NCBI GenBank assembly: GCA_029948255.1
Contig: JALIZF010001803.1
Location: 541,501-605,500 of the forward strand
Direction of reading: 5' to 3'
Length of the DNA: 64,000 nucleotides
DNA from: Telmatactis stephensoni
Lineage: Eukaryota; Cnidaria; Anthozoa; Actiniaria; Isophelliidae
The notes below the pieces were generated by a model that was given only the letters and a program-made list of their open reading frames with translations, was not told the DNA's origin and did no database searches. Positions 35,976 through 49,700 of this stretch are shown here, piece by piece. Every line of letters starts with the position of its first letter. The first letter of the stretch is position 1. The translations under genes were made by a program, and so were the position numbers.

Positions 35976-37810
35976 CTATTGACTGAGAAGCTTCTCAATA
36001 TCTCCAGCCACATTCTCTGTTTCAAATTTACAACTATAGCGCTGGAAAGGCTTGCCATTTTTATCCACCAAAAACTTTTCAAAATTCCATGCAATGTCAT
36101 TGCGTTTTACTGGGTTCCAAATAATGTATCGTTGGTCTTGCATGATTGTTCCAGTAGCACCATCAGGGTGAGGGGACGGGAGTTCATCCTTAAGAAAAAC
36201 AAACAGGGGATGTGCATTTGTGCCATTGACCTCAATTTTGCCAAAGATCTCTGTCTCAGGAATAAAGCCATTGCCAGGTCGAACATACTTCAATGAGTTA
36301 AGAATCTCTTCATTTTTAGTGTTTTCCTGGTAGCCAAATTGATTGCAGGGAAATCCCAGAACAACAAGTCCTTTTGGACCATACTTGTCCATAAGGTTGT
36401 TCATCTGTTGCAAGAAGAAATGAGAAATTATTTCATGTACTTCAAGGAGGGGTCTTTGGAGGGGACCTGCAAAAATACACGGCAAATTGAAAGAAAACCA
36501 CAACACCATCAAAAAAAGAAAAGAAAAATGAGAAACAGCTCAAGGTATCGCATACTACAAACATTAATGCTGTGAGACCTGGTAAATATGGACTCCATGG
36601 AAATGAGATGAAGTATCTGTATTAACCAGGTGTCTGTATTAAGGTAGTTCTAGACCCTTGCTACTGCGCATTTCCCATGTCCATCCAAGCACACACACTT
36701 TTATTAGAGAGCATTGGTATCACCATGGGGAGTCTGGGCACTAGTAAGTGAGTGATTGAAAACGTAGTCTAAGCTCTATAAACTGTAGTGAGTCTGTAAT
36801 AACTGGGTGTTGGTAAGGACTGGTTCTACTGTACTAAAATGAACCAAAACTGCACTGGCCTAAGTCACAATGCCTTCCTCCCTACAGGTGTGTGTGTGTG
36901 TGTGGGGGGGGGTATTTTGAGCTCCCCCCTAGAATATAGGGGGAAGATGGCCTCGATGAGTGGCAAGACTGACCCCCAAGGTATAAATGGCCACACCCCT
37001 TATGATCATTATTTCAGAAAACTCCCTTAAATGCATCCCCCTGAGCTTTTTCATTTTCTTTTTGCTATTTTATTTTCGTTGCAAAGGATCAGAAAGAACA
37101 AGTACTAGCCTCCTCCGCAGGCAACTCCTTTTCTTTCTCTTGGGCTTCCTGTTGCAAAGATGAGAGACTGGGGGCGAGCAAAAAAGGATAAGGGGGGAGG
37201 GGGAGAGGGAAGAAAGAAAGAGAAGAGGAGTTTCTCCTAAACTCTCGCCTCCAGTCTTCGCTCTTCCCGTTCGATCCCACAGGAAACCCAATAAAGGAAA
37301 GGAAAGGAGTAGCCTGCGGAGGAGGCTAAACAAGTACTACTTGACCTACACTACCAGCATTGAGGTCGGCTTGGTGTAAATGCAATAATGGGCTACTTGT
37401 CAATGAGACCTCATACTATAAATACAGCAAGTAGTCTAATGAGCTTTGCCAAGTGCTGGGACCATACAGATACAGATACAGATACTTGGAATTTGGGAAA
37501 ATCCCAGAAATCCCGACTTCTCCTTTCCTGGGCGTATATTTCAATCTATGTCCAAAACGTTTTTCTAAATATTATTTACCTGGGTGTAATCCCTGACAGT
37601 TGTTCCTCAGAGAGATGCCACGTTTTCAATCAAGACTACTTTCCCTTTGTACCTGGACAAGTTCACGTCATCTCCTTGAAGGTTCTTGACCGTGAAGTCG
37701 TGAATTGTCTTGGACATGGCTCTGACTTGGGTCTTCATTGTCTTTGAAGCAATGTTTGATCTTGCCAGTAGTTGAAGCGTTATTCTTTTCATCATGCCGG
37801 ACACCATCAT
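35976..37810 (-). CDS. Selenocysteine glutathione peroxidase, GPx1-like (2 exons)
   Basis: This enzyme reduces hydrogen peroxide and small hydroperoxides with glutathione. CDS exons are 37810-37580 and 36404-35976, joined by a GT-AG intron in phase 0. The product has 219 residues. Exon 1 encodes [20 protein letters not shown] then [17 protein letters not shown], the catalytic selenocysteine motif of the family. Exon 2 encodes [28 protein letters not shown] (the catalytic Gln lies in PCNQF), then [10 protein letters not shown] and [20 protein letters not shown] with the catalytic Trp and Asn. The stop is at 35978-35976. The length, and a loop between NEEI and WNF, match GPx1/2/3 rather than the shorter GPx4. 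The first ATG (37810) precedes a basic leader; an internal ATG (codon for MSKTIHDF) would give a leaderless form. A SECIS lies in the 3' UTR. Confidence 0.93.
36405..37579 (-). other. GPx intron
   Basis: The single GPx intron. It contains a GT/G run at about 36890-36908, a fold-back element at 37107-37329 and a short AGATAC repeat at 37468-37486. No other coding potential is seen. Confidence 0.7.
37107..37329. mobile_element. Fold-back MITE in GPx intron
   Basis: Terminal inverted repeats of about 22 bases: agcctcctccgcaggcaact at the left, and its complement ending gcctgcggaggaggct at the right. The interior is purine-rich on one strand. Truncated relatives occur at about 40506-40600 and perhaps 40800-40890. 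Confidence 0.75.
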
Positions 37811-38629
37811 GCAACTAGAGCAAAACTTGGAAAAATGTTTCAAAAAAAAACGTCAAGTCCAACGAGGAAAAATGTTTGAAATTCACTAGGATTTTAGAAT
37901 GATTGCACTATACAAAATACAAGCGACCCTGATCAGCATACGTCTATCTTTATCTAGGAGACCTAGGATAAAAGAGATGTTTGAAATATGTACACCCTGC
38001 ACTCTGTGTTCATGGGATTGATATCTTTGCATACAAAAGGAATTATTTTGGACATTTGGTAAACATATTAGAGAATACATACAAGATCGTATCAGCTTAC
38101 CTTCTTTTTGTGGCGAGGTCAGAGATTAGGTAGGCTCAGATTTCAGCCGTACCTGCGTACCTGCAGGCTTGTGTAAAATTTAGTGTCTCACTTTCCGAAT
38201 GATCTACGGAATCTCTACGGAACCTCTCTGTAATAACCGACGATAACCGAATCAAGAAATCTTGTTTTTTGCAAGTTTTGGATCTCATTTTTTAAAGTAT
38301 AGGTTTTTTTTAATGAATATTTACATGGGTATGAGAAACATTCGGTTGCAAAAGGTATTGTTTTGATGGATATTAGTCATTTTTTATTTTGTATTAGTAA
38401 TCGATATGTTATCGGTATGTTTACGTAATCACGTGCCAAAATAAAAAGCCCGGGCTTCACACAGTTCAAATGCACGCAGGACAAATCAACCAAGCATGTT
38501 GTTTAGTCCTCAATTTAATGCGTAATGAAAGGATTTACGGATTGAAGACGATTACACAGATGATTTATAGAGTGTTTATTGTGTTCAGAGTGGTTATCAT
38601 GTAAAGGAAATGGTCCGTTCAGTTTAAAA
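37811..38629. promoter_or_regulatory. Putative bidirectional promoter between GPx and the HEAT-like gene
   Basis: The start codons of two divergent genes are 819 bases apart, so this interval must contain both transcription starts. An E-box-like CACGTG sits at about 38431, next to an AT-rich tract. No clear TATA box can be assigned to either gene. No coding frame is visible. Confidence 0.5.
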
Positions 38630-41600
38630 ATGAGTCAGCAACGAGCAGCGTCCTCTCCGTTGATGGGGGCAACCGCAAGCTCTGTCTTGCAATCTTTACT
38701 AGATTCTTCAAGCACAGATCTTGATGTTACTTTACTTGAACAGTTGAAGGAATTCCTTATACCTTCTCACTTTCGGCAATCGAAATCGGACGATGACTGT
38801 GAGAGAGAATGGCTTCAAACTGGAATCGAGACATTGGAACTTGACAATCCGTTCCCAAGTGTACTTCCTTCAGAGTTGTTTAGTTCGCAACCAGATCTAA
38901 ACCATTTTACGTTTTACATTTTTGAAAGACGATATGGTAGGACAGAATTTCTTGTCAATTTTAGTAGTGACGACAATCCAGAGAGTTTGGATGGAGAGTG
39001 TGCTTTACCAACATCACCTCGTGCCCCAGACGATAGCCGATTATTGGTGCGACTGAACGATCTCCTGGATGAACACCTTCGATGGTGAGAAAAACCATTG
39101 TCTATGAACTTCTCTTTAAAAAAAATATATTCCCAATATTTAACTTTTGAATTATTATCATGTCCTTCTTAGAAAAATATCCTGAAGATCGGAATAAGAA
39201 AATCAGTTTATTTTAAAAGTTGTGGCAATAAAATTCTGTCGATTACTGGCCTGTGAAATGAATCAGATCTTTATCAGGAAATAAAAGCGATTACAAAATT
39301 GCTCTAAAGGTTGGCCTCAAGTAATTTTTTTCTAAAGTAGACAGCTGGTAGAATTTTATATTATTGCTTGCTGTGGCCACTCAGCTATGCACTTGGCTGC
39401 AGTAATATTATCAATTTTCCAGCTATCTATTAATTTAACAAACTTCTCACTGGAGAAAGTTCTGTTTTGTTTTCCAAAAGTTGACAACTTGAAACATTTC
39501 AATTTCTTTGGTGTTATTTGATATTGCTTGTAGAAATGTTAGTTGGTATTGATGGAGGTTTTATTAGCACAGAGAAATACTGAAATAATTGTTTTACTTT
39601 ATGCATTATTAAATTAATTATCCTTTCAGATTTTATCCCGAATTTCTAAAATTGGACCTAAAATTGGATGTCTCATAAGCAAACATTCATTAATCTCCTC
39701 ATCTTTTTGGCAAACAAATATTCATGGCAATTATTGTCCTCTTGCTATTTTGCTTCTCAAAAACTTGACCTCCTTATAAATGTATTAGTCCTCAAGGATT
39801 TCCCTATTCATTCTTGTAGATTAATAGTGCTAAACAATGTAAGACTTATACAGACAGAATGCAATTAACTACTTCTAGATATCCTACATTTATTCCAATA
39901 TTTGAAAGGCATTTTAAGTGTCCTAGATAATTGCTAGCAATTATTCAATCTATTCATGTCCTAAAAAATTGCTAGCAATATGACATTCACATATTGCTAG
40001 CAATAATATAATTATTATATAATGTAAGAGAGTATGTGCTATGATTCTCTACCACAATTCAGGCATGCCTTGTATATTGATAAATTGACTGGTCATATGG
40101 TAGCTTGTAGGGCAGTTTCTGTATCGTTGTAAAAAATGGCATACCTGTATTTACTCGAATACAGAACATGAACAGTAGAATAGGTGACTGTTGTTACAGT
40201 GTCTGAATTATTTGATTTTCTTCTTAAGGTTCTTGTGTCAACCATTAACAGTAGAGATGCTTGAGAGCCTCAAGTATGCAGTTGCTCAAGGTATGGACAT
40301 ATTAGAAACAGAGGCCTTATTTACACATACACCTTTTTAAAGTGCACGGTACTCCTAAATCTTGGCACAAAGACTATTATTATGGGTATGACAGACCAAC
40401 AAATGTTTCACATGATAATAATAATTATCATTGTGTGAAACATTTGTTGGTCTGTTATGACTGTTTTACCCAAATTGATGGGCTTCCGTGCCTAGAATAA
40501 GGGGTAGCCTCCTCCACAGGCAACTCTTTTGGGTTTCCTTTGGAATACAAATGAACGAGAAAGACTGGAGGAGAAGGAAAAATGAGGGGGGAGGGGGAGA
40601 GGAGGAAGGGGGGTGTCATGCCATAGAATGGTTGTTGTGTAAACTGGACTAGAGTTAAGGTGACCTATAATGGGCCATATTAATAAAGTTTAACATTACT
40701 GTGTTGTCATATACATTGCATATATTATTTACATTGCTTCAGTATTCTAACAGAAGCTGACATGGGTATGTCACTCATTTACCTACAAAAGACCCTCCCT
40801 TGATTAGCCTGTGTAACAGATTCTTGGGGGAGGGGGAAAGGGAGAGGCTGTCTCCTCCCCTCCCTCTGCCCTCTCCCCCCTCCCATAGTGGAAGTAGGCA
40901 GACTATTACTTAGTGGTTAGAGTATCAGTTTGGAGTAGTAAAGGAACAAGGGTGGCACAGTTGGTTAGTGTGCAGCCTTTGGTGTGAGAGGTCCCGAGTT
41001 TGATTCCCAGTGACTTCACATCCTTGTTTCGACTTCTTTCCTTTCTGTGTAGCTTTAATTAGCTTTAAATACCCGTAAAAAGGAGCACTGATGGATAGAG
41101 GGGGTAGTCAGGGTGCACCTTCCAAAGCTTAAACATGAGCTTCTGGTTTGGGAGAATTGGGCAACCACTCCCTACTCTTCAAAGTAAAATAAATTAACCT
41201 TTACATTTTTGTATGGGGGCATGTTTAAATCCTATCTAGAACCCATAATATGTTAGTTCCCCTAGGTTGTATGCAATGTTTATACCTTGGTTTTAATTTC
41301 TGTCTTACCATAATTCATTCCATTATTAAGTGTTAATGTGCTAAAATCTTAAACTGGATAATTCTGATCATATTTCATTCAAAAAAGGAAACCAAAAATG
41401 GATAAAATCAATAGTTGGTGAAATCCTCATCTAGCTAGGAAAAAGCTGTTTTCAGTATATTTGTTTCTCAGTCAGTTTAGCTACCAGGATCAGAACATCA
41501 AATTTTCAAATAGCTTTTTGGTTTGGCCGTATATTCATGCAATTTTCTGTACATTCAATCAGTTGTACTTAAAGGATGCACTGTATTATATTATTCAATT

Positions 41601-44600
41601 ATTTGGTTAATCCAGGATTAGGAAGACCAAACAAAAAAATCCTTTCCTGTGCAATTATTCTGTCAGGAAATGAAGCTGGCAGGAATGTAAAGCTTTTAAT
41701 TTCATTCTGCCATCTTTGGTTAGTATTTTCAAATATAATAAATTTTCACTGTCTAAATAATGAGCAGACAGCTGGCTTTGTGGCAGCTATGAATATTGAC
41801 TGCTGTTTGATTTTTATCTAGTAGTATTTGTTTTATGAGGTTTTTTGTCAGTTAAGTGACACATTTTCAATTAAATTTTTTCTCTGGTAGATAATACTTG
41901 ATTTGTAGTGTTAGTATGTTATTTGAAGTAGATATGAGATTCATAAGAATTATTATGATGTTGAGGGAAACTCGTCAAGAGAAAAAGTTAGAATAAACAG
42001 AATTATAGAGGTTATTACACAGAACTTTCTCAAAGAGGGCACCCCTGTAAGGTAGGACACCCCTGTAAGGTGGACACCCCTGTAAGGTGGACACCCCTGT
42101 AAGATAGACCCCCCTGTAAGGTAGACACCCCTGTAAGGTAGACACCCTCTGTAAGGTAGACACCCCTGTAAGTTGGACAGCCCGGTTAAATAGACACCCC
42201 TTTAAGGTAGACACCCCTGTAAGGTGGACACCCCTGTAAGGTAGACTCCCCCTGTAAGGTAGACACCCCTGAAAGGTAGATACCCCTGTAAGGTGGAGCC
42301 TTGTAAGGTGGACCACCTCTGCTATTAAGCCCTAAACTTAAAAGTAAGATCTGGCTTCAGTTGCATAAAACTTAACATTGGACGTAACTGTTAATGTCAG
42401 AGGTTCAGCCCAGTTAAACCACTGTTAGTAAAGTCTGATGTTAGCAGACAGGTCAGACGTTATGTTGTAAGGAACTGGATCCTGGTCTGGTTTCACTTTA
42501 TTATGATGTACCTGTTATGGCTTGATTTTGAAACTAATATGATTTGAAACTACAACACACATCTATGGCTTAATAATTTGTATTGATTTACATAGTTCAG
42601 CAAAGTTATTATCTATTAAATTGCAGATTTTTTGTAGTACATAATGTTGCATTAGTATTGTTTTAATACAGCTCATAGTATGCCAGTAGTTAGAAACCAC
42701 ACTTGTGTTCATGTTATGGAGTGGTTAAAGACAAGGTCTGACAGTGGCTTTAGTGATCAGGTCTTCCATTTAGTAAAGGTTAGTATTTAATGGGGTGTCA
42801 ATTGGAAATAATGATCTTTAATAAAGTTATAATTGTAGGATAAACAAGGAAAATGTCCTTAGTGATCCCTGGAATGATTTTTTTCAAGATAAATAAAAGA
42901 TTCACCAGGTACAAAATGGTATCACTAGGTTTTGTTAAGCCTGAAAGTTCAAAGCCTGAAAGTTGTTGTTGTTATTAATATGCAAATATTCTCTTCTTGC
43001 CTCTTACTGTACTAATCAAATTAACAGCTTTGAAGCTAAAACAGCAAATTTCTTGTAACTTTTCTTGCTTAGTCTTGATATTTCAGCTTCAAAAAAACAG
43101 ACGGACATTTATTTATGCTCAGACAAAACACCATTTTGAACTATTTCAATTAACCAGTATTATTCAAATCGTATTCCCAGAGGTTTTGAATTGGGTAGGA
43201 ACATATATAATATTATATAGCTGCAACATGTTTAATAGCCAATTTGGTCTACTGCTCAAACACTGGAACTATTTATTGTATTTGTAGGCATTGATAGTAT
43301 CTGGAATTACTGATGTTTGGTCAGCCATTAGGAATAGCTGTGTAGCAAGACTAGCTCACAGTCTTGATTACTTTACATTAGATCAGGCACACAACTTCTA
43401 TACCGAATTAATTCAGGTACAGTTACAAGTATGAATGTTGTAAACTTATGGTACATTTATAACTTGTTTTGTATGCTTACTGGGTGTGAATTTTGTGCCA
43501 GATCTGTCAAGCTAAGGAAAGTTCATGGCAGGCAATAGAGGGAGCAGTGATGGGTATGTTCATATTTTTCCCTCACCTTTCTTCTATCCATTTATTTTCC
43601 CATTTTTATTATTCAACAGTCTTGAATTCATTCATCCCTTGAACATGTTTACTAACTCGTGAATTCTCTTATCCAATCCCTTCACTGATTCAACTGTCAT
43701 ATCCATACTTCCATCCATTCATTCATTTCTCATTCATCTACCGAACATCATTTTCACATATTTTGATGCCTTTGTCCATTTCTCCTCCAATCCTCCATTT
43801 GTATCCTCCATTGTTATATCATTTAGTTACTATTCAATTTTGTCTGCCATTCATTCATTCATTCGTTCGTTCGTTCGTTCATTTGTTTGTTCATTCATTC
43901 ATTTATTCATTCATCCATTCACGCATTCATTCATCCATTCATTCATTCAGTTCATTCACTCATTCGTTTGTTCATTCAAGACATTCATTCATTTATTCAT
44001 TCATCCATTCACTCATTTATACATTCATTCATTCATTCATTCGTTCATTTATTCATTGTCATTCTGCCATATATTCATTCTGCCATTCATTCATTTTGCC
44101 ATTCATTCATTCTGACATTCATTTTTTAATTTATTTTAGACTGTCATTTTTATTGATTGTTTTTTTACTCGTTGACACACACACATATATTAATTTATAC
44201 ATTGTATAGCACTCCGTCAGAATAACATACCAAACCACATAAACAGAACACTGCCCTTTCTCTATTTGTTTCAATATTTTGGCACAATGCTACTTTTTTG
44301 TCTATATTTGAGTTTCACCAAGGTGTATATATTACTTTATTAGGTATGACAACTCTCGTTAGAAGGTTTAGTTGGACAGATGTTATGAGACACCAGCTAA
44401 ACAACAATACACAAGAAGAAATATCTGAGTATATGCTGAAGGTACTTATTACAGCTGGACTCCCCATATGCCAACAGAACCAGGAATTGATGGGAGGTGT
44501 TCATTAATGGGAGTTGTCAGTTGGTGATTGTCCACTGAAGTTGTAAAGGAATGGTAGCAATAGAATGTGCAAATAATGTTTGCATGAGGTTCTGCAATTA

Positions 44601-46774
44601 TTAAATAATTCATATTTTAAGTTCATTATTTATAAGATAAGATTATTTATTTAACGTCAGTAACATAGGGAGTGGTCGTCCAATCTCGTGAGCAGAAGGC
44701 TCATGGTATAAATGCTTGACAAATGAAAAAACTAAAATAAATTAATCTGTTGTATTACACAGTTTGGTTCATCAGAGCAGAGCTCACTACCAAAGTTTAT
44801 CACCGATTCAGTTCATTCAGTTTTGTATTCACTTCTTGCACATTCGCAACTCAGCATTAGAGATCAAGCAACCAATGCATTTTCTTCTATACTGTCAAGA
44901 TGTGAATTCCAGGTATGTATGCTGATGATGCTGTTAGAATACAAATTGCTTGCATTTGTAGTGTCTTTGAGAGAGTGAAATTGTGTAATCAGATATTTCC
45001 TTTTTTCTGTTTTGTCTTTACTCTCTTTTGCTTCATTAGGCCATTCCTTTTCCACTGTGACCTTCCCTTCCTCCCTTCGTTTGTTCATTCATTCATTCTT
45101 TTTCTGTCTTTCTTTCTTTCTTGACTATACTTTTTATATCTTTTTCATACTTTCCCCTTCACATTCCTCCCTCTCCCTCCCATTCCCTCCCATTTCTCAT
45201 TCCATTTTCATGTTCATTGCAGGAAGCATTCTTTGCATTTCAAGAAGTAATCCACAGGCTGTGTAAAGGAATTATGGATCGTCCTCAATCAGAACGAAGT
45301 ACAATACTTCTTCCTCATGTTGCTGTGTTACAACCTGATTTTAAATTCCTCCAGGCATATGAAGCTGAGGGTCTACTAGGTGTTTGTGTGTTTCTTATCA
45401 AGGTTAGCACTCATTTATAACGTTATTAATATTTCTTAGATTCTCTACAGTTCTCATAGAGCTCTAGCAGTCATTTTGTTGTTGTTGTTGTTGTTGTTGT
45501 TTTTTGCATGCATAATGCTGCGCTATAAATGCAGTATTTTGTCTAATAGTGTATATATTACTAACTTAGTATTTTCATTTGTTTCTTTTATTCGTCTTGC
45601 AGCATATTCCACCAGGATATCTACTCACGACATGGCCATTATATTTCTCTACATTTAATCTTTACCTTATGCATCCAGCATCAACCGTTAGACAGGCCAC
45701 AAGTGCTGTGTTTAAGTACTTAGGTATATCAAAACCCTGTAATTATTGAAGATATATTCCTTCTAAAGGTCCTTTTGAAGCATTAACTGGGACACATTTT
45801 TACAGTTTAAAACACTTAATTACGATGAACAGATAGGATATGCATTTTTCTGTGTGTCTGTACTTTAATCAATGTAGAGATAATGTCAAAATGTGGTGAG
45901 AACAAAAAAGTACACCAACAAAACGAAGTCAAGTGATGTAACTTGTTCTCGCAATGTTATGACATTTTTCAACAGAAAAAATGGAATCTATTTGTTGTAT
46001 ATATATTTATAAAAACATTTTCAACCAATCAATAGTATGATATACTTATTAGTATGATGTCATCTGTGCATGTATACTGTAATTATACATGGCTCTTAAC
46101 CAATCAGAGCATGCGTAATAGTACATGCAAACCAATTAATATTAATATAAACACTGTTAGCATACTGTGAACTCTCTCTCTCTTCTAATGGATCCCCTCA
46201 ATAAGATAAGCATAATTAATTTGTTGGTGAGACTTTCTGCTAAATAATCTGTCATTTTGCCAAATTTAACTCTCATATATAACATGGACACCTCTAAAAA
46301 ATCTACAGTTGTTGGTGTTTCTGAGAGAGTCAAGAGTTCAATTTCCATTGTCACAGCCTCCATATCTTTTTTCCTAAAAACTTCAATTTATTTTAAACCA
46401 ATAATTGCACCTGTCCATTAAAAACTATATTTTCTAAACTGTGAATCTTATTGCAGTTGCCAAGGAATGCAGCAGTCCTGTTCTCCTCAAACTAGTCTTA
46501 CAGGGACTTGCAGCAGACTGGAAGATAGACACTGACCTTTTGACTTGTGATCTGCAAAGTAGAGTATCTACTAGTGGAGAGTACACAGACAGTTACAGAG
46601 TACCTACACCAGAGTGCAGACATGTTTCAAGCCGAGCAAGCCCTGTGACTCCACCACCAGATATAAACACTGAGCACCAGAAATGTCCAGACAGACAGAG
46701 TCAATCTAGTGGGCATGTACCACTACACAAGCAGCAGAGAATTAGTATAAGGAATGTACAAAAACTTCTTGATG
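38630..46774 (+). CDS. HEAT-like gene, exons 1-10
   Basis: Exons: 38630-39084, 40229-40290, 42672-42778, 43288-43416, 43502-43553, 44344-44441, 44763-44912, 45223-45402, 45603-45723, 46457-46774. They encode the N-terminal solenoid: YFLIERR-like FYIFERRYGRTEFLVNF, then HVMEWLKTRSDSGFSDQVFH, ALIVSGITDVWSAIRNSCVA, EAFFAFQEVIHRLCKGIMDR and FNLYLMHPASTVRQATSAVF. The repeated helix pairs with conserved Asp/Arg (VRQATSAV, IRDQATNAF, IRNSCVARL) are typical HEAT inner helices. Exon 10 starts helical and then becomes a polar Ser/Pro/Gln linker. Its donor GATG|GTGAGA (46774) is preferred because it alone keeps frame with the next exon. Confidence 0.85.
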
Positions 46775-49700
46775 GTGAGAAACTTTGTGCGCACTTTCTT
46801 TCAAAAAGGTTGTTGCAGTTCAAAGCAACAAGTGTTAAGTCAAGGCTGAAATCAATACTGGTTGGTTCTGGTAATAATATATATTCAAATCAAACAATTT
46901 AAGTTTGTTATCAACAGATCAACAGAATTGACTGCGATATACTAACAAGCATATGAAAATGCTCATGCTTTGAAATTAGTTCTGTGAAAATAAGATGATT
47001 TGAATACATTACCAACTTAAAACCAGCATTCATTTAGGTCTCAGATGTTTGTTGCTTTGAACTGTAACTTCTTTTTTTTTGAAATCAGTGTATATTGATG
47101 GCAACTTTAAATTTACGTCTCTGATGAATGTTATTCCTTAATGAAAAGTAGGAGGAATGATAATGATTTTGATGATGATGATGATGATGATGATTTTGAT
47201 GATGATCATGATGCAGGTACATAATACCAGTTAATTATGGTTGTTGATTATTTAAACAATCTTTCTGAAGAAAAATTATAGATACGCTACCCGCCTCCAC
47301 TAGCAATACTATTTCCAATTTGTTGTATGTTATTTGTCTCTAATAAACAAAATGTACGTATGTATGTAGCTCAGTTGGTAGAGCATCGGTGTACAAATCC
47401 AGGTATTGTGAGCTCAAAAGGCAATAGACTGTATGGTCCCTGCTTGGAAAGTTTCCTAGCTCAGCAGGATTTTTCTTCACTGCATCTTTCAGCAGTCTTT
47501 TATTATAGTTGTAATAATGATGGCATCTTTCTTTTAGAATGTCCGTCCATGACAGCTTGCTATCGTGTTTCCCAATCATGGGAATGGAGAGAAGGTCGGC
47601 TACTGGCCTATGAGCTCATCCTAAAGTTTCTCATTGCAAACCATATTCACTACGTCTTTCCTACCTTTGCTCTGTCAAGAAGTACTGCTAGTGCTTCAGC
47701 TTCAGTTGATGAGAATTTAATAAGGTAAGCAGGTTCTACAAATCATAAAGTTCTCAAGAACGTAATTCACAGTAAATAGCTGGCTGTTTAGAAATATTTA
47801 CTGTTTTGTGCCAAGGGATAACTTTACAAAAACTGCTTGTCAAAAATACTTCACCATTTGCATAATTTATACATACCTTGCCATACAGAAATCTTGACTT
47901 GTAAGTGAGCAATGGTCTACCATGAAGTTCAGACATCAATATGAAAACTTCACCTCTGTCTGGATTTTGTTAGACTATCTCCATATTTCCAGTTAAGGCT
48001 TTAGTCTGATGGGGTACGTAATTGAAGGGTTCCATGTGAAAACAGCCTAAGTGATTTTTGTTGATATTTTTTCAGTGGTATAACTTTCCTATGCTCAAAA
48101 ATTAATCTCTGGACATCTATCAAAAAGTCACTTAGGTCGTTTTCACAGGAAACCCTTCAATTATGCAAATGATGGTGATAAGTTTTCTTTCTTATGCAGA
48201 TTTTTATGCCATTTTAGATATACAGCTGTATTTAGTAGAAAAATAAACATATTTAATCAGTTTTGCAAAACATCACCACTAAGCATTCTCACTTGGTAGT
48301 TTTGTTTCATGCTGCACTTAATGTAAAATAGCACATTTAAAACTGAAATCTGGGTGGACAGTAGTTGGGAACATATATTCCAAGTAAAAGTACCAACTGA
48401 AGGCTTTCTTGGCACAGAAATGGTCTACTAATATTCTTTACACAGTAAGATTTGAAGATCACCAATAAGCATAATGTTGCCTTTACATTTTTTGTGTTGC
48501 ATAAACAATAAAGTGCATACAGTTGCATAAAGTGCATGTATATTATGATAACACTGCATGCATGTGTGTTGTATGTGTGATTTTAAACTTTCACTCTTAT
48601 GGTATATTACATTCTTGGTTGTCTTGCTTACTTATATAACAATTATTAATAATAAAGTAACAGTCAAATTGGATGAACTTTATGATGATTTCTCAATGGT
48701 ATAAAAGCATATCAACTAACTAACTTTCCTATGCTTAAAAATCAATGTCTGGATCATTAGGTCACGTAGGATGTTTTCACATGAAACCCTTCAACTGCAT
48801 GTAATAAACCAACAAATAAAGTTATTATAATGGTAATCTTGGTTTGAAATTAATATTAATTTGTTAAAAGCCTTCTTACTAAATGCTCTCAATAATCAAT
48901 GAACATTTGATTTAAATGACTAACACTCTAACATACTAATATTCAACTCATTCTTCTGTTTTTGCATCATTCTCATTATATCCATTTTCCATTTTCATAT
49001 TTTTTTGTACATTTTTTAATCCAGCAAGCAAGGCAGACAAAGGTCAGTACAGTTTGTTGACCCTCTTCTTTGCATTTATTAAATCATTAAACCAATAGTC
49101 TAACATACAATAACAATGATAAAGTATTAACCTGACGTTGCTGATCTCTGCATAACAGTACATATACCATAGAATCCTGGTTACAATCCCTGGGCTTATA
49201 AGTTCATAAGGGTTGGGGGGCCTTACAACTAGGGGGCTTAAAAATGTGAGTAAATATATGTTTGCCAACAATTACTGGCAGTATGTTTAGACCAAGAATC
49301 ACAAATTAGTATTGATTGATGCTGGTTTTTTATTAAGCTACAGCGAAACTGTGACAATTGAATTGGAAAAAACTTAACAGAAACACATTTTAAAAGCATT
49401 CACAATGCCACCCTTGTTGAAACAAAGGGACAGTACCATTGTATACCATTGTACAGAACCAAACTTACAAACTAAAACTTTAAACAATTCTAATTTAATT
49501 TATTGTCTCACATTTTACATCTATTATTATTAATTCTACAGTATTATATTCCATTGTACTTTAATTGTATGTTAGAGCAGTTTTCGTATGAGTGTGAAAC
49601 GGATTGCACTGTGCCATGACCATGTCAATGCCGTGTTGTCTATAAAAACATTCGAAATTCCTGCTGTAACCATGCCGTGACCGTGTGTTGCCGTTTTCAC

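Noticed and set aside
37808..37843. GPx start upstream at 37843
   Set aside because: The codon there is TTG; the first ATG in frame is at 37810-37808.
41975..42316. Minus-strand 113-codon frame with LTGVSTLQG repeats
   Set aside because: It is the translated 16-bp minisatellite; there is no homology or codon signal beyond the repeat.
43763..44209. Plus-strand 148-codon frame rich in SFIHSFIH
   Set aside because: Translation of the CATT array; all three frames are open for the same reason.
46775..46902. Exon 10 of the HEAT-like gene extending to 46902
   Set aside because: The open frame continues, but only the donor at 46774 joins in phase to exon 47538, and it has the stronger GTGAGA consensus.
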